In this document: one piece after another, positions 9,371 through 18,283 of the stretch | Numbering within the stretch: position 1 is the stretch's first letter | How the letters are laid out: the number at the start of each line of letters is the position of its first letter | Assembly (NCBI RefSeq): GCF_000222765.1 | Contig: NZ_AFUE01000005.1 | Coordinates: 1 to 64,000, forward strand | Source: Streptococcus cristatus ATCC 51100 | GTDB lineage: Bacteria > Bacillota > Bacilli > Lactobacillales > Streptococcaceae | Direction: 5' to 3' | DNA length: 64,000 bases | Notes under the pieces: generated by a model | The model's database searches: none | Told to the model about the DNA's origin: nothing | What the model saw: only the letters and a program-made list of their open reading frames with translations | Program-made: the position numbers and the translations under genes

Positions 9371-10186
9371 TTAATCAAATATATTCCCAATCTCAACATC
9401 AATCGTATTTGATTTAACATCGATATTGGTCACCTTTAACAGTGATTTGTATTCTAGATGATCGCGATTGGCTTGCGCATTGTCCGCAAAGACCGCTACT
9501 CCTGCCAACTCCGAATCAAACTCGGACAGAAGGCTAATCATCCCATTAACTGTTCCGCCTCCCTTTAGAAAGTCATCAACAATCAGTACCCGACTGCCAG
9601 CCTTTAGGCTACGTTTTGAGAGAAACATTTTCTCAATTCGATCTCCGCTAGAGCCAGAGACATAGTTGACACTGACCGTAGAGCCCTCAGTGATTTTCAA
9701 ATCGCGACGGACAATGACAAAGGGAACATTCAAGACATTAGCGACAGCATTGGCCAAGGGAACACCCTTGGTCGCCACTGTCATAACGGCATCAATCTTT
9801 TGGTCTTTGAAAGCTTTGGCAATGATGCGACCGATATTATTGAGGATAGACGGCGTACTGAGCAAATCGGACAAATAGATATAGCCGCCAGGCAGGATTC
9901 GATTACTTTCAGACAGTTGATCGCGGAGATCTTGAACGATAGCTTTTGCCTCCTTTTCTGAAATGGAAGGAGTAAAGACGACACCTCCCCCAGCACCGGT
10001 AATTGTCTCAATCGTACCAATTTCGATTTCTTCAAAGGCACGTTTGATAATCACGATGTCTTCTGAAATAGAAGACTTGGCAGACTCATATTTTTCTGCA
10101 AATGTATTTAAACTTGTTAATTGGTAAGGATGGTTAATCAAGTAATTGGAAATAACCACCATGCGCTCACTTCTTCTTAATTTCAT
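9371..10186 (-). CDS. purR: Purine operon regulator PurR
   Basis: Transcription factor of purine synthesis and, in streptococci, also of virulence-related genes. It is 271 residues. An N-terminal winged-helix domain (about residues 1-75) is fused to a type I phosphoribosyltransferase-like domain. The PRPP loop VLIVDDFLKGGGT near residue 200 is the family signature; it binds PRPP as an effector instead of catalysing. The ATG opens MKLRRSERM. A PurBox-like CGAAC element sits about 160 bp upstream, so autoregulation is plausible. Confidence 0.95.
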   Translation of the reverse strand: MKLRRSERMVVISNYLINHPYQLTSLNTFAEKYESAKSSISEDIVIIKRAFEEIEIGTIETITGAGGGVVFTPSISEKEAKAIVQDLRDQLSESNRILPGGYIYLSDLLSTPSILNNIGRIIAKAFKDQKIDAVMTVATKGVPLANAVANVLNVPFVIVRRDLKITEGSTVSVNYVSGSSGDRIEKMFLSKRSLKAGSRVLIVDDFLKGGGTVNGMISLLSEFDSELAGVAVFADNAQANRDHLEYKSLLKVTNIDVKSNTIDVEIGNIFD

Positions 10187-10343
10187 TTTTTCACCAATTC
10201 GACTCCATCAAAATCAGCCACAAACTAATCTATGAGCTAGGATCTTCTCGCACAGAGCACAAATCAGCTCTTTCGATTTCAAAGTTTGGAGTGATTTCCA
10301 TGAATATTTATTTTATTTTTTTCATTATATCATACTATATCAA

Positions 10344-10357
10344 AAAAACGAACATTA
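10344..10357 (-). promoter_or_regulatory. PurBox-like element upstream of purR
   Basis: Plus-strand AAAAACGAACATTA fits the WWWWCGAACWWT PurBox core and overlaps a minus-strand TATAAT. A weaker inverted half (TTTTTCGTA at 10376-10384) follows about 20 bp away. Operator function is inferred. Confidence 0.5.
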
Positions 10358-10386
10358 TACTAAATATAATGCCCATTTTTCGTATT

Positions 10387-11331
10387 TCACTTATCAATTT
10401 TTGGTTTATAGAAGGAACGATTTTCCAATGCGAAAATTTTATTGGTCATTTCTCCCGGAGCAACGAGAGACAAAGCCGTGGTCATCATCATCATTTCCGC
10501 ATCCAGATTGTCAATCATGTGTAGGATTTCGGCCTCCATAATCTTTGGACGAACGGGACTGCCGTATTCAAGGAGACCGTGATGGCTGAGGAGGACGTGG
10601 CGCAAAACGATAACATCTTCTTTGGTGTCGTCGATTTTCAGCTCCGCCAAGGTTTTGGTCAGTTCCTCATCAATCAGTGCAATATGGCCAATCAGATTGC
10701 CTCGCACAGTATATTCCGTATTTTCTGGACCGCTCAACTCAATGACCTTGGCCAAGTCGTGCAGCATGATCCCCGCAAAAAGAAGACTTTTATTGAGCTG
10801 AGGATAGATGTCACCAATCGCATCCGCTAGCTTGACCATGGTAGCTGTATGAAAAGCGAGTCCTGATTCAAAAGCATGGTGATTGGTTTTCGCTGCTGGG
10901 TAGGAATAGAATTCCTTATCGTATTTGCTGTAAAGCGAGCGCACAACCCTTTGCCAGACTTGATTTTCAATCTTGAAAATCATTTGCGCTAGATATTCCC
11001 GCAGTTCTTTTTGGTCAACGGGTGGTTTTTCTTTAAAATCAGCAGGATTGTTGGGCTCACCAGCCTTTGGCAGGCGCAGGGTCAACTGATTAACCTGAGG
11101 GGTGTTATTGTAGACCTCGCGGCGTCCTTGCATGTGAACGACTTTCCCTGCTGTAAATTCCGCCACATTATGGGGCTGGGCATCCCATAATTTCCCCTCA
11201 ATCACTCCAGTGTCATCTTGGAAAGTGAAGGCGAGGTAATTCTTCCCAGCTCTGGTCTGTCGGACTTCGGCTGACTTAATCAGATAAAAGCCTTCAAACA
11301 GTTCATCTTTTTTCATTTGATTAATTTTCAT
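10387..11331 (-). CDS. yhaM: 3'-5' exoribonuclease YhaM/Cbf family
   Basis: Cytoplasmic 3'-to-5' exonuclease of the YhaM (CMP-binding-factor) family, which in streptococci trims RNA 3' ends left after termination or cleavage. I start at 11331 (MKINQMKKDELFEGFYLIK), an ATG overlapping the rmuC stop, giving 314 residues; upstream codons in the frame overlap rmuC. An N-terminal OB-fold (about 15-90) is followed by an HD phosphohydrolase domain with NHHAFESGLAFHT and GIMLHDLAK supplying the metal ligands, and RHVLLSHHG further on. It overlaps rmuC by 11 bp, which suggests translational coupling. Confidence 0.92.
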   Translation of the reverse strand: MKINQMKKDELFEGFYLIKSAEVRQTRAGKNYLAFTFQDDTGVIEGKLWDAQPHNVAEFTAGKVVHMQGRREVYNNTPQVNQLTLRLPKAGEPNNPADFKEKPPVDQKELREYLAQMIFKIENQVWQRVVRSLYSKYDKEFYSYPAAKTNHHAFESGLAFHTATMVKLADAIGDIYPQLNKSLLFAGIMLHDLAKVIELSGPENTEYTVRGNLIGHIALIDEELTKTLAELKIDDTKEDVIVLRHVLLSHHGLLEYGSPVRPKIMEAEILHMIDNLDAEMMMMTTALSLVAPGEMTNKIFALENRSFYKPKIDK

Positions 11332-12577
11332 AGTCTTCCCTTTCATCTGGAATATCGAGCAAGTGAAAATGGAGGTCTTGGTCAGACAATTCAATATGCC
11401 GCAGCGTTCTTTCAATGGCATTGGTTCGTCGAGTCAGTAGCTCATCAATGCTGCCAGAAGCATTCTTCAGGTGCTTCTGAGCCTTAGCTAGAATACCGCC
11501 AAATTTATTAAATTCCAGCTTGACACTACCCAAAACCTTGCTGATGTCATCTGCGCTACGCTGAATGTTCAGGGTTTTAAAGCCAACTGAGAGAGAGTTG
11601 AGCAGGGCTGACAGGGTAGATGGACCCGCTACAACAATCTGCTCATCTCGCCGCAAACCGTCGAAAAACTCTGGATTGCGAACCACTTCGGAATAGAGTC
11701 CTTCCGTTGGCAAAAACATAATCCCAAAATTAGTCGTAGTTGGCGGAGCTAGATATTTACTGTTGATATCCTTTGCAAAGCGCTTGACACTAGCCAACAA
11801 CGACTTACGGTGAAGTTCAATTTCTTCCTTGTTGCCCGACTCATAAGCTTCTTCCAAGCGGTAGTAATCTGCTAAAGGAAACTTAGAATCGATGGGCAGG
11901 TAGACATAGTCCTGCTCCGTCTGCCCCGGCAATTTGATAGCATACTCCACGCGCTCACTAGAGCCTGCCACTGTGGCAAATTCTCGCTCATATTGGCTGG
12001 GCGTCATGATGTCTTCGATAATTTGTCCCAGCTGGAGTTCGCCCATAATGCCACGGGTCTTGGTATTGGAAAGAACCTTATTGAGACTGCCCACATCCCG
12101 AGCCACTGTCTGCATCTCTCCTAAACCACGATTAACAGACTCTAGTTGTTTGGACACCGTCTCAAAGGAGGTCTGCAGACGACTCTGCAAAGTCTTCTCT
12201 AATTTTTCCTCAACAGTTTGGCGCATCTGCTCCAGCCGTAAGTCATTGGACTCCTGAATCTGACGCATCCGCTCATCGGTCTTATCTCGATTTTTGCTGA
12301 AACTCTCCGCCATTTCAGTTCGTAAATCCGTCAAATGAAGGTGCAAATCTGTTCGAACTTCTGCCAGCCGATCTCCCAGAACAAGTTCCAACTCTTTTTG
12401 CCGAAGAGCCTCCTGCTGCCTTTCCTGCTCAAAGCGGTAATCCAGCTGGTCGGACAAGTGATCCTCCTGCTCTTCTAGCAAGACTCTGATTGCCTGCTCC
12501 TGCTGCCCCTGTCTCTGCCAGAAGAAATAGAGAAAGACCAGATTGATGATAAGCAGGATGATGATGATATATTCCAT
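11321..12577 (-). CDS. rmuC: DNA recombination protein RmuC
   Basis: RmuC-family protein thought to limit inversions at short inverted repeats. It has an N-terminal membrane helix (MEYIIIILLIINLVFLYFFW), a long charged coiled coil (about residues 20-150), then the conserved nuclease-like core with PIDSKFPLADYYR and GIMFLPTEGLYSEV. I start at the ATG at 12577, preceded by GGAGTTGAT. The longer frame to 12625 would intrude into thiN. The 418-residue length is normal. Confidence 0.92.
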   Translation of the reverse strand: MEYIIIILLIINLVFLYFFWQRQGQQEQAIRVLLEEQEDHLSDQLDYRFEQERQQEALRQKELELVLGDRLAEVRTDLHLHLTDLRTEMAESFSKNRDKTDERMRQIQESNDLRLEQMRQTVEEKLEKTLQSRLQTSFETVSKQLESVNRGLGEMQTVARDVGSLNKVLSNTKTRGIMGELQLGQIIEDIMTPSQYEREFATVAGSSERVEYAIKLPGQTEQDYVYLPIDSKFPLADYYRLEEAYESGNKEEIELHRKSLLASVKRFAKDINSKYLAPPTTTNFGIMFLPTEGLYSEVVRNPEFFDGLRRDEQIVVAGPSTLSALLNSLSVGFKTLNIQRSADDISKVLGSVKLEFNKFGGILAKAQKHLKNASGSIDELLTRRTNAIERTLRHIELSDQDLHFHLLDIPDEREDYEN

Positions 12578-12578
12578 A

Positions 12579-13211
12579 TCAACTCCTATCTTTACTGTAA
12601 ATAACAACCGTATAACCCCTGTCAAAAGATAAAAATACAGGTCTATCTATAAATTCGTTAGAAGCATAGACTTTTTTAAAGAAAAAATTCGTTTCATTTA
12701 AAGGATATTTAGCTCCTTCAATGGTCAAAGGAACATCCTCTGTCGGCAGAAAGGCCAGATAGTCCATGCCTTCCACCGGCTTGATCTCATGACGGCCAGA
12801 GGGAACATAGCAGATGCAATTCTGGGCATCCACTAAGATCAGCTGCTCCATATAGGGAGCGATTTTATCATTGCTGGGCAAGAAAACATTGGCCAGAGCA
12901 TGATCTAGACGACCGCCAAAGGCGCCGAAAATCGTCAGATAAGCGTCTGGATAGCGCTCAAAGCAAGCCAGAACAGCCAATTCTAAGTCCGTATCATCCT
13001 TTTCAGGCTGAGCCTGAATGACTTCCTTGGCTCTATCTTTGATATGCAGCAATTCTTCGTCAGAGACAGAATCAAAATCACCAACCGCTAGATCTAGAGG
13101 CAAGCCCTGCTTTAGCAAATAAAAGGCACCACGATCAACTCCGACAAAAAGATCAAAATCTCGATTGACCTCCGTCAAATCACCGCCAGCAAACAGAGCA
13201 ATCCTAAGCAT
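12579..13211 (-). CDS. thiN: Thiamine pyrophosphokinase
   Basis: Transfers pyrophosphate from ATP to thiamine, giving the cofactor thiamine diphosphate. It is 210 residues with the catalytic motifs FVGVDRGAFYLL near residue 25, GDFDSVS near 45 and DDTDLELA near 76, and a typical IFGAFGGRLDH segment. Its ATG overlaps the 3' end of rpe by 8 bp and rmuC follows at once, in the frequent streptococcal rsgA-rpe-thiN-rmuC order. Confidence 0.95.
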   Translation of the reverse strand: MLRIALFAGGDLTEVNRDFDLFVGVDRGAFYLLKQGLPLDLAVGDFDSVSDEELLHIKDRAKEVIQAQPEKDDTDLELAVLACFERYPDAYLTIFGAFGGRLDHALANVFLPSNDKIAPYMEQLILVDAQNCICYVPSGRHEIKPVEGMDYLAFLPTEDVPLTIEGAKYPLNETNFFFKKVYASNEFIDRPVFLSFDRGYTVVIYSKDRS

Positions 13212-13863
13212 CTAGTACATCCCTCAAGGTCTGAACTTGATGGCTGACATCACCTTTGAAGACATAGCTGCCTGCTACGAAAACATTGGCTCCAGCTTCT
13301 CTAGCCATCTGAATCGTCTTATCATCAATCCCACCGTCCACTTCAATATCAAAGTTCAGCTGATTGGCCTCTCGCAGAGCGACCAGTTCACGAATCTTAC
13401 TCATGGTTTCTGGCAGAAAAGCCTGACCACCAAAGCCTGGGTTGACTGTCATCACTAAGACCTGATCCACTAGATTCAAGACATTTTTAATCGCTTCAAC
13501 CGGTGTTCCAGGATTGATAACCACACTAGGCTTGACACCTGCCGCCCGAATCTTCTGCAAAGCTCCGTGAATATGCGGCGTTGCTTCCACATGGATGCTG
13601 ATAATATCTGCACCTGCTCGAGCAAATTCCTCGATATGATGCTCAGGATTGGATACCATGAGATGGCAGTCAAAAACCATCTTGCTGTGGGGACGCATAC
13701 TAGCCACAACCCCAGCCCCAAAGCTGATATTGGGTACAAAATGGCCATCCATGACATCCAGATGGGCATACTCCGCCCCGCTAGCTTCTAGCTTTTTCAA
13801 CTCTGTCTCAAAATTAGCATAATCCGCACTCAGAACAGAGGGAGCAATTTTAAATGTTTTCAT
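13204..13863 (-). CDS. rpe: Ribulose-phosphate 3-epimerase
   Basis: Interconverts ribulose-5-phosphate and xylulose-5-phosphate in the pentose phosphate pathway. It is 219 residues forming a TIM barrel. HLDVMDGHFVPNISFG (residues about 35-50) carries metal ligands, and VNPGFGGQ and the final EVDGGI motif are intact. It lies between rsgA and thiN on one transcript, 14 bp after rsgA. Confidence 0.97.
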   Translation of the reverse strand: MKTFKIAPSVLSADYANFETELKKLEASGAEYAHLDVMDGHFVPNISFGAGVVASMRPHSKMVFDCHLMVSNPEHHIEEFARAGADIISIHVEATPHIHGALQKIRAAGVKPSVVINPGTPVEAIKNVLNLVDQVLVMTVNPGFGGQAFLPETMSKIRELVALREANQLNFDIEVDGGIDDKTIQMAREAGANVFVAGSYVFKGDVSHQVQTLRDVLDA

Positions 13864-13877
13864 GATAGTTCCTTTCT

Positions 13878-14756
13878 CTATTTAGGAAGTTTTTTAGCCG
13901 TCTTTTTATAAGTTTCACGACGATTTTCGATTTCACTGAGAAATTGCAGGTAATTTTCAAAACGAAAAGCAGCAATTCGCTCAGCTTCTACGGCTGGTTT
14001 GACGGCACAAGCCGGTTCATGCGTATGGGTACAAGTTCGGAATTTGCAATCCCGACTGATTTCGGCAATTTCTGGAAAGGCTGCATTCAAGTCTTCTCCC
14101 TTGTCTACCTCATAATCCAGAGAAGAAAAGCCCGGAGTATCCGCAATTTTTCCGCCATTTAGGTTATAAAAGCTGACCGCCCGTGTCGTATGGCGACCCC
14201 GCCCCAGACTTTCAGAGATTTCTCCTGTTTCTAACTGCAAGTCTGGCGCAATTTTATTGAGCAGAGTGGACTTCCCAACACCAGTCTGACCCATGAAAAC
14301 TGTGATTTTCCCCGTCAGCAGTGGCAATAAATCCTCGACAGACCGGACCACCTGATAGCCAATCCGCTGATAGGCCTGAACATAAGTATCCAAGCTGGCT
14401 TCATCCTCCAATAGATCCAACTTACTCAGATAGATAAGGGGGTGGATGCCCTTGTGCTCCAAAAGCACCAGAAAACGATCCAAGAGATTGGCATTGAAGT
14501 CAGGCTCCTTGGCACTCATGATGACAACTGCCTGATCAATGTTGACAATGGGTGGCCGCACCAAACTATTTTTACGCTCGGCTATTTTTAAAATGTAGCC
14601 TTCAGAATCCTTGTCCGCTGAAAATTCGACATGGTCACCAACATAAGGCGTTTGTCCTTTTTTGCGGAAATTCCCACGCGCTCTGGTCTGATACACCTGC
14701 CCATCTGACTCTACATAATAAAAGCCAGCCAAGGCTTTGATAATTATTCCTTGCAA
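13878..14756 (-). CDS. rsgA: Ribosome small-subunit-dependent GTPase A
   Basis: Circularly permuted GTPase acting late in 30S subunit maturation. An N-terminal OB fold (residues 1-65) is followed by the permuted GTPase (YLSKLDLLE as G4, [12 protein letters not shown] as P-loop near residue 165, DTPGF as G3). The C-terminal zinc domain has [16 protein letters not shown]. It starts with TTG at 14756 behind AAAGGAG, a non-ATG start decided by the ribosome site. It is 292 residues. Confidence 0.95.
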   Translation of the reverse strand: MQGIIIKALAGFYYVESDGQVYQTRARGNFRKKGQTPYVGDHVEFSADKDSEGYILKIAERKNSLVRPPIVNIDQAVVIMSAKEPDFNANLLDRFLVLLEHKGIHPLIYLSKLDLLEDEASLDTYVQAYQRIGYQVVRSVEDLLPLLTGKITVFMGQTGVGKSTLLNKIAPDLQLETGEISESLGRGRHTTRAVSFYNLNGGKIADTPGFSSLDYEVDKGEDLNAAFPEIAEISRDCKFRTCTHTHEPACAVKPAVEAERIAAFRFENYLQFLSEIENRRETYKKTAKKLPK

Positions 14757-14818
14757 GATTGCTCCTTTAAAGTTAATACAATTATTATATCAAAAAAACA
14801 TATATTTGGCTTTTACTA

Positions 14819-14846
14819 TTGGCATTTTCAAAAAATATGTTATAAT
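14819..14846 (+). promoter_or_regulatory. Promoter of tRNA-Leu
   Basis: TTGGCA (14819-14824), 16-bp spacer, TATAAT (14841-14846), ten bases before the tRNA 5' end. Confidence 0.75.
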
Positions 14847-14855
14847 AAAAAGCAA

Positions 14856-14938
14856 GCGGAGGTGGTGGAACGGCAGACACGCATGCTTCAGGCGCATGTG
14901 CCCGTACGGGTGTGAGGGTTCAAATCCCTTCCTCCGCA
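14856..14938 (+). tRNA. tRNA-Leu (anticodon CAG)
   Basis: 83-nt class II tRNA decoding CUG. The acceptor stem GCGGAGG pairs with CCTCCGC (14931-14937) and the discriminator is A14938. The anticodon arm is CATGC-TTCAGGC-GCATG, with anticodon CAG in the loop. The long variable arm contains the CCCGTACGGG hairpin, as expected for leucine. The T arm is GAGGG-TTCAAAT-CCCTT. No CCA is encoded. It has its own promoter and terminator and is antisense-oriented relative to the genes on both sides. Confidence 0.97.
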
Positions 14939-14948
14939 TCGAACAAGA

Positions 14949-14972
14949 ACTCTTGTCTAAGTTGACAAGAGT
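14949..14972 (+). terminator. Terminator of tRNA-Leu
   Basis: ACTCTTGTC / GACAAGAGT 9-bp stem with a 6-base loop, then TTTTCTTTT, ten bases after the tRNA. Confidence 0.88.
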
Positions 14973-15019
14973 TTTTCTTTTAAAAAATTATGGAAACCTC
15001 GTGAAATTTCTTTCAAAAA

Positions 15020-15047
15020 AACCAGCTCTTTTCAAAAAGGGCTGGTT
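15020..15047 (-). terminator. Terminator of ksgA
   Basis: AACCAGCTC / GGGCTGGTT stem (one G-U pair) with T/A tracts on both sides, directly after the ksgA stop. Confidence 0.75.
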
Positions 15048-15055
15048 TTCAAATC

Positions 15056-15928
15056 TTATAATCCTTGTTCCTTCAAGGCATCCGCCAGACGGGCAAAATC
15101 TGCCAAAGTCAAGGCTTCCCCCCGAACACTTGGAGATAACTCAGCTTGCTCTAAAGCAGCTGTTAATTTAGCCTTGGTATCCTCTGACTTTCCAAAATGA
15201 CTGGTCAGATTGTTCCAGAGCGTCTTGCGACGGTGAACAAAGCTAGCCTTGGAGACCTTGAAAAAGAATTTCTCGTCCTTTACTGCAACTGCCGGCTGGT
15301 CTCTGCGCACCATCTTGAGAATGGCCGAATCCACATTTGGCGCTGGCACAAAGACTGTCCGCGGCACGATAAAGGCAACCTTGGCCGTCATGTAATACTG
15401 GACCGCAATCGACAAACTACCGTAGGCCTTGGTATTCGGCTGAGCTGAAATCCGATCCGCCACTTCCCTCTGCATCATAACGACAAACTCACTAAAAGGA
15501 ATCCCACTCTCAATCAAATGCATGAGAATCGGTGTCGTGATGTAGTAGGGCAAGTTTGCCACTACCTTAATAGGCAGGTCTGGATTCTTAAACTCTGCTA
15601 TGTACTGAGCCAGATCAACCTTGAGAATATCCTGATTGACCACAGTCACATTGTCAAAATCACGCAGAGTATCTGCCAAAATCGGCACCAGACGATCATC
15701 AATCTCAAAAGCCATGACCTCGGCGGCACTTTCAGCCAAAAACTCCGTCAAAGCCCCAATACCGGGACCAATTTCAATGACATTGACCTTTTTGTCAATC
15801 TCGGCTGTATCCACAATCTTCTGGAGGATGTTGGTATCAGTCAGGAAATTCTGACCGAACGATTTTTTAAAAGTGAAACCGTGACGCTCCAGAATGGCAC
15901 GGGTCACACTATAGTCTGCAATTCTCAT
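15056..15928 (-). CDS. ksgA: 16S rRNA dimethyladenosine transferase
   Basis: SAM-dependent methylation of the two adjacent adenosines in the 3'-terminal loop of 16S rRNA, a late 30S assembly checkpoint. It is 290 residues. The SAM motif [17 protein letters not shown] lies near residues 50-66, and the catalytic NLPYYITTP motif near 125 is the KsgA/Dim1 signature. The ATG start gives [15 protein letters not shown]. It ends a minus-strand run that continues from tatD and rnmV with accessory genes inserted between. Confidence 0.96.
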   Translation of the reverse strand: MRIADYSVTRAILERHGFTFKKSFGQNFLTDTNILQKIVDTAEIDKKVNVIEIGPGIGALTEFLAESAAEVMAFEIDDRLVPILADTLRDFDNVTVVNQDILKVDLAQYIAEFKNPDLPIKVVANLPYYITTPILMHLIESGIPFSEFVVMMQREVADRISAQPNTKAYGSLSIAVQYYMTAKVAFIVPRTVFVPAPNVDSAILKMVRRDQPAVAVKDEKFFFKVSKASFVHRRKTLWNNLTSHFGKSEDTKAKLTAALEQAELSPSVRGEALTLADFARLADALKEQGL

Positions 15929-15940
15929 TTTCTCTCTTTT

Positions 15941-16726
15941 CTATCTCTTAGCCATCATATAAAAAATCAACCGAATTACTAGTGCCAATAAAAGCAAATA
16001 TATGACCCCATTACCTCGCTTGTTCTCTTTTGCTTCGGCCCCAGTCTCATCAAGCACTTGATCATCTTCTTGGGCTTGTACCTGCTCTTCTTTTTGGCTT
16101 TGCTCTTGTTTAGGTTTAGCTTCTTGACGTTGTACTAGCTTATCTTCTTGAACTTGGACTTGCTCAGCTTCTTGGACTTGCACTTGTTTATCTTTTGGGC
16201 GTTGCATTTTCTTCAACTCATCTTGGTATGCAACCGAGTCTAGAATATTGTCTTCTGGCAACAATTTTGAGGCATAATAATCAGGAAACCCCATGGCAAG
16301 CCCAATCAAGTTCGTACCTGTTAAAGAAAAATCCAATTCTTGGGGTTGATTTCCCTGAATTGCTCGGATGTTTTTTAAAAGCTTACGCGAAGCTGTAGAC
16401 AATCCGTCCATAGAAGCAACTTCTAAAATATCAAATCCTAGCATGTCACCATCTTTGACATTTGCAAGAATATAGCGAACAAAATCATCATATAGTTGCA
16501 AGGACTGAGGGGCATTCTTTTCTAAAAAGGACCGATTTTTGTGGGAATTTTTCTGGAATTTTTCAATATGAAGTAAGATATTAAATTTTTTCCATAGAAT
16601 ACTAGGCATTCGCAAATCTTTTTCATCCCAAAATAATTGCCAAAAATAAGGAATTGTGTAAACGCCCTCCGTTAGAATACGTGCCTCATCGCCGTTTTTT
16701 AAATAAATATAGCTTCTATTTGCCAT
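15941..16726 (-). CDS. Uncharacterised protein with Gln/Glu repeat and C-terminal membrane tail
   Basis: 261 residues from the ATG at 16726, chosen because an AAGGGAG site precedes it by five bases. The N-terminal ~170 residues start MANRSYIYLKNGDE and look like a soluble domain seen in a poorly described bacterial family; I cannot assign a function. Residues about 180-230 are a low-complexity charged stretch with several VQxQE(A/D) units, probably an extended or coiled linker. The last ~20 residues (VIYLLLLALVIRLIFYMMA) form one membrane helix, so it is likely tail-anchored with the globular domain in the cytoplasm. It lies in the accessory insert between rnmV and ksgA. Confidence 0.75.
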   Translation of the reverse strand: MANRSYIYLKNGDEARILTEGVYTIPYFWQLFWDEKDLRMPSILWKKFNILLHIEKFQKNSHKNRSFLEKNAPQSLQLYDDFVRYILANVKDGDMLGFDILEVASMDGLSTASRKLLKNIRAIQGNQPQELDFSLTGTNLIGLAMGFPDYYASKLLPEDNILDSVAYQDELKKMQRPKDKQVQVQEAEQVQVQEDKLVQRQEAKPKQEQSQKEEQVQAQEDDQVLDETGAEAKENKRGNGVIYLLLLALVIRLIFYMMAKR

Positions 16727-16761
16727 GTCATCTCCCTTCACAATTTTTTATTAAAGTTTAA

Positions 16762-16838
16762 ATTTCCGTTAAAGTCACACCAAACAGTTCCAAACGCTTG
16801 AGTCGCCTCTGTTTCCACCATTACCAATACAGATGCTT
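16762..16838 (-). pseudogene. Fossil of an rnmV 3' end
   Basis: The reverse strand encodes RRLKRLELFGVTLTEI then TAA, which matches QLLKRLELFGVTLAEV near the C-terminus of the intact rnmV at 17714. The preceding bases still resemble the IGYSNGKQ part but are frame-shifted. About 38 of 43 bases match in the best part (16762-16803). It lies on the far side of the SDR gene from the intact rnmV. Confidence 0.8.
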
Positions 16839-16847
16839 GCTAATTCG

Positions 16848-17702
16848 TTATTCGTTATCTTTTAAGGAGGTCATTTGCTCAAGTAAGGTGTAAAGTTTTT
16901 TCTGCTCTTCGTCATCGTAAGCAAATGCATTAGCCTTAACTTCTCTACATTTCTCGTCATACAAAAAGCCCTCATAGTCATCTTCTGTAGATAAGGCTGT
17001 ATAGACTTTCGCCATTTCTTCAGGACTAATCGAAAATCTCGACTTAATTTTATACAGATTTTTCATAAAAGCGCTGAGGTGATCATAACGGCGCATATCT
17101 ACTTTGACATTGGTCACACGGATTGCGTGAACCTTGATACCTTCCCAATGTTTACGCATATAAAGCGACAGCATCAACAAGGCCAGTTTATTCTGATAAT
17201 AAGTCTTAGCAGGACTGTAATGTTTTTGACCAGATAAATTTTCAAAATCAAGCTTCATGAAAGGATAAAGCACTAGCCCTTGGGAAGAAATATTAATAAT
17301 CCGACCACTCTCAGACTTTTCCAACAAATCTTTCAACAGGATAGAAAGCAAGAAGGGAGCGCCCACGTTGGTCGCAAACTGCTTTTCTAATCCATCTTTG
17401 GTTATCACAGGACTTTTGATTGATAAATCAAAATCAGCCGCATTGTTAATTAAAACATCTAAAGTCTCTTCTTTTTGGATATACTGTTCTACCACTTTCC
17501 TGACGCTCTTCATATCAGACAAATCAACCAAGGTATAATCTACATGCGGATTGCCTGTTTGTTGACGGATTTTCTCACAGGCTTGCTCAGCAGCTTCTTT
17601 TCTCCGGCAAAATAGGGTCACTGACCACTCTTTTTCAGCTAACTGTTTAGCAGCCTGGTAGCCAATACCACTATTGCCGCCTGTAATAATTACTTTTTTC
17701 AT
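16848..17702 (-). CDS. Short-chain dehydrogenase/reductase
   Basis: 284-residue NAD(P)-dependent oxidoreductase of the SDR superfamily; substrate unknown. The cofactor motif TGGNSGIG is at residues 8-15, NNAA near 86, an active-site serine region NISSQG near 143, and YYQNK provides the YxxxK catalytic pair. An extended C-terminus resembles the WW-domain-oxidoreductase/retinol-dehydrogenase-like SDRs. The ATG follows a GGAGTCAG site. It lies between intact rnmV and a decayed rnmV end, so it is probably an acquired gene. Confidence 0.85.
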   Translation of the reverse strand: MKKVIITGGNSGIGYQAAKQLAEKEWSVTLFCRRKEAAEQACEKIRQQTGNPHVDYTLVDLSDMKSVRKVVEQYIQKEETLDVLINNAADFDLSIKSPVITKDGLEKQFATNVGAPFLLSILLKDLLEKSESGRIINISSQGLVLYPFMKLDFENLSGQKHYSPAKTYYQNKLALLMLSLYMRKHWEGIKVHAIRVTNVKVDMRRYDHLSAFMKNLYKIKSRFSISPEEMAKVYTALSTEDDYEGFLYDEKCREVKANAFAYDDEEQKKLYTLLEQMTSLKDNE

Positions 17703-17713
17703 TTCTGACTCCG

Positions 17714-18283
17714 TTAGACTGAATACTTAAGCATCACTTCTTCCACTTCCGCCAAGGTCACCCCAAACAGTTCCAGCCGCTTGAGTAGCTGCTTACCGTT
17801 AGAATAGCCGATGCGGAGTTGCTCACCTAGATACTCTCGGCGCTGACGGCTATCGCTTCCCATGAGCAACCCTAGGCGCATAAGGTCATTCTTTGTTACA
17901 TCAAAATCACTGCTTGACTCAAAATGGCTGGTCACCCCAGTGAGGGCTGTTTTTAAGTCTTCAAAACTAGCGTGCTCAATACCTAGTGAGCACCCTTTGG
18001 TCTTGGACTTAGGAGCCGCTTCGTCACGCTTGAGAAAGGCATGTTGGACAGTGGGAATTTCTGTCATAATCAGACGGCGAATCCGCTCGCCGTTGAAATC
18101 AGGATCTGTAAAGACAATAACTCCATGTAAGTCCTGTAGGCGACGAATCCGTTCGATATCGGCACCGCTGATAGCGGAACCTCTAGTTTCATAGGTCTCA
18201 ACATCAAAATAGCGCTTGAGATTGGCTGTGTCATCACGCCCTTCCACAACGACCACTTGGGGGATTTTTATCTTTTCAGTCAA
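17714..18283 (-). CDS. rnmV: Ribonuclease M5
   Basis: Matures 5S rRNA precursors. A Toprim domain fills the N-terminal half: VVVVEGRDDTANLKRYF carries the conserved Glu, and VFTDPDFNGERIRR carries the DxD metal site. The C-terminal half includes RIGYSNGKQLLKRLELFG. I start at the TTG at 18283 (TEKIKIPQ follows), because homologues start here and an AAGGTG lies upstream; an in-frame ATG at 18310 is the alternative and adds nine residues inside tatD. It overlaps tatD by a few bases. Confidence 0.92.
   Translation of the reverse strand: MTEKIKIPQVVVVEGRDDTANLKRYFDVETYETRGSAISGADIERIRRLQDLHGVIVFTDPDFNGERIRRLIMTEIPTVQHAFLKRDEAAPKSKTKGCSLGIEHASFEDLKTALTGVTSHFESSSDFDVTKNDLMRLGLLMGSDSRQRREYLGEQLRIGYSNGKQLLKRLELFGVTLAEVEEVMLKYSV

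Noticed and set aside
14737-15171. 144-codon plus-strand frame across the tRNA-Leu
   Set aside because: It runs through the tRNA and its terminator and into antisense of ksgA; chance frame.
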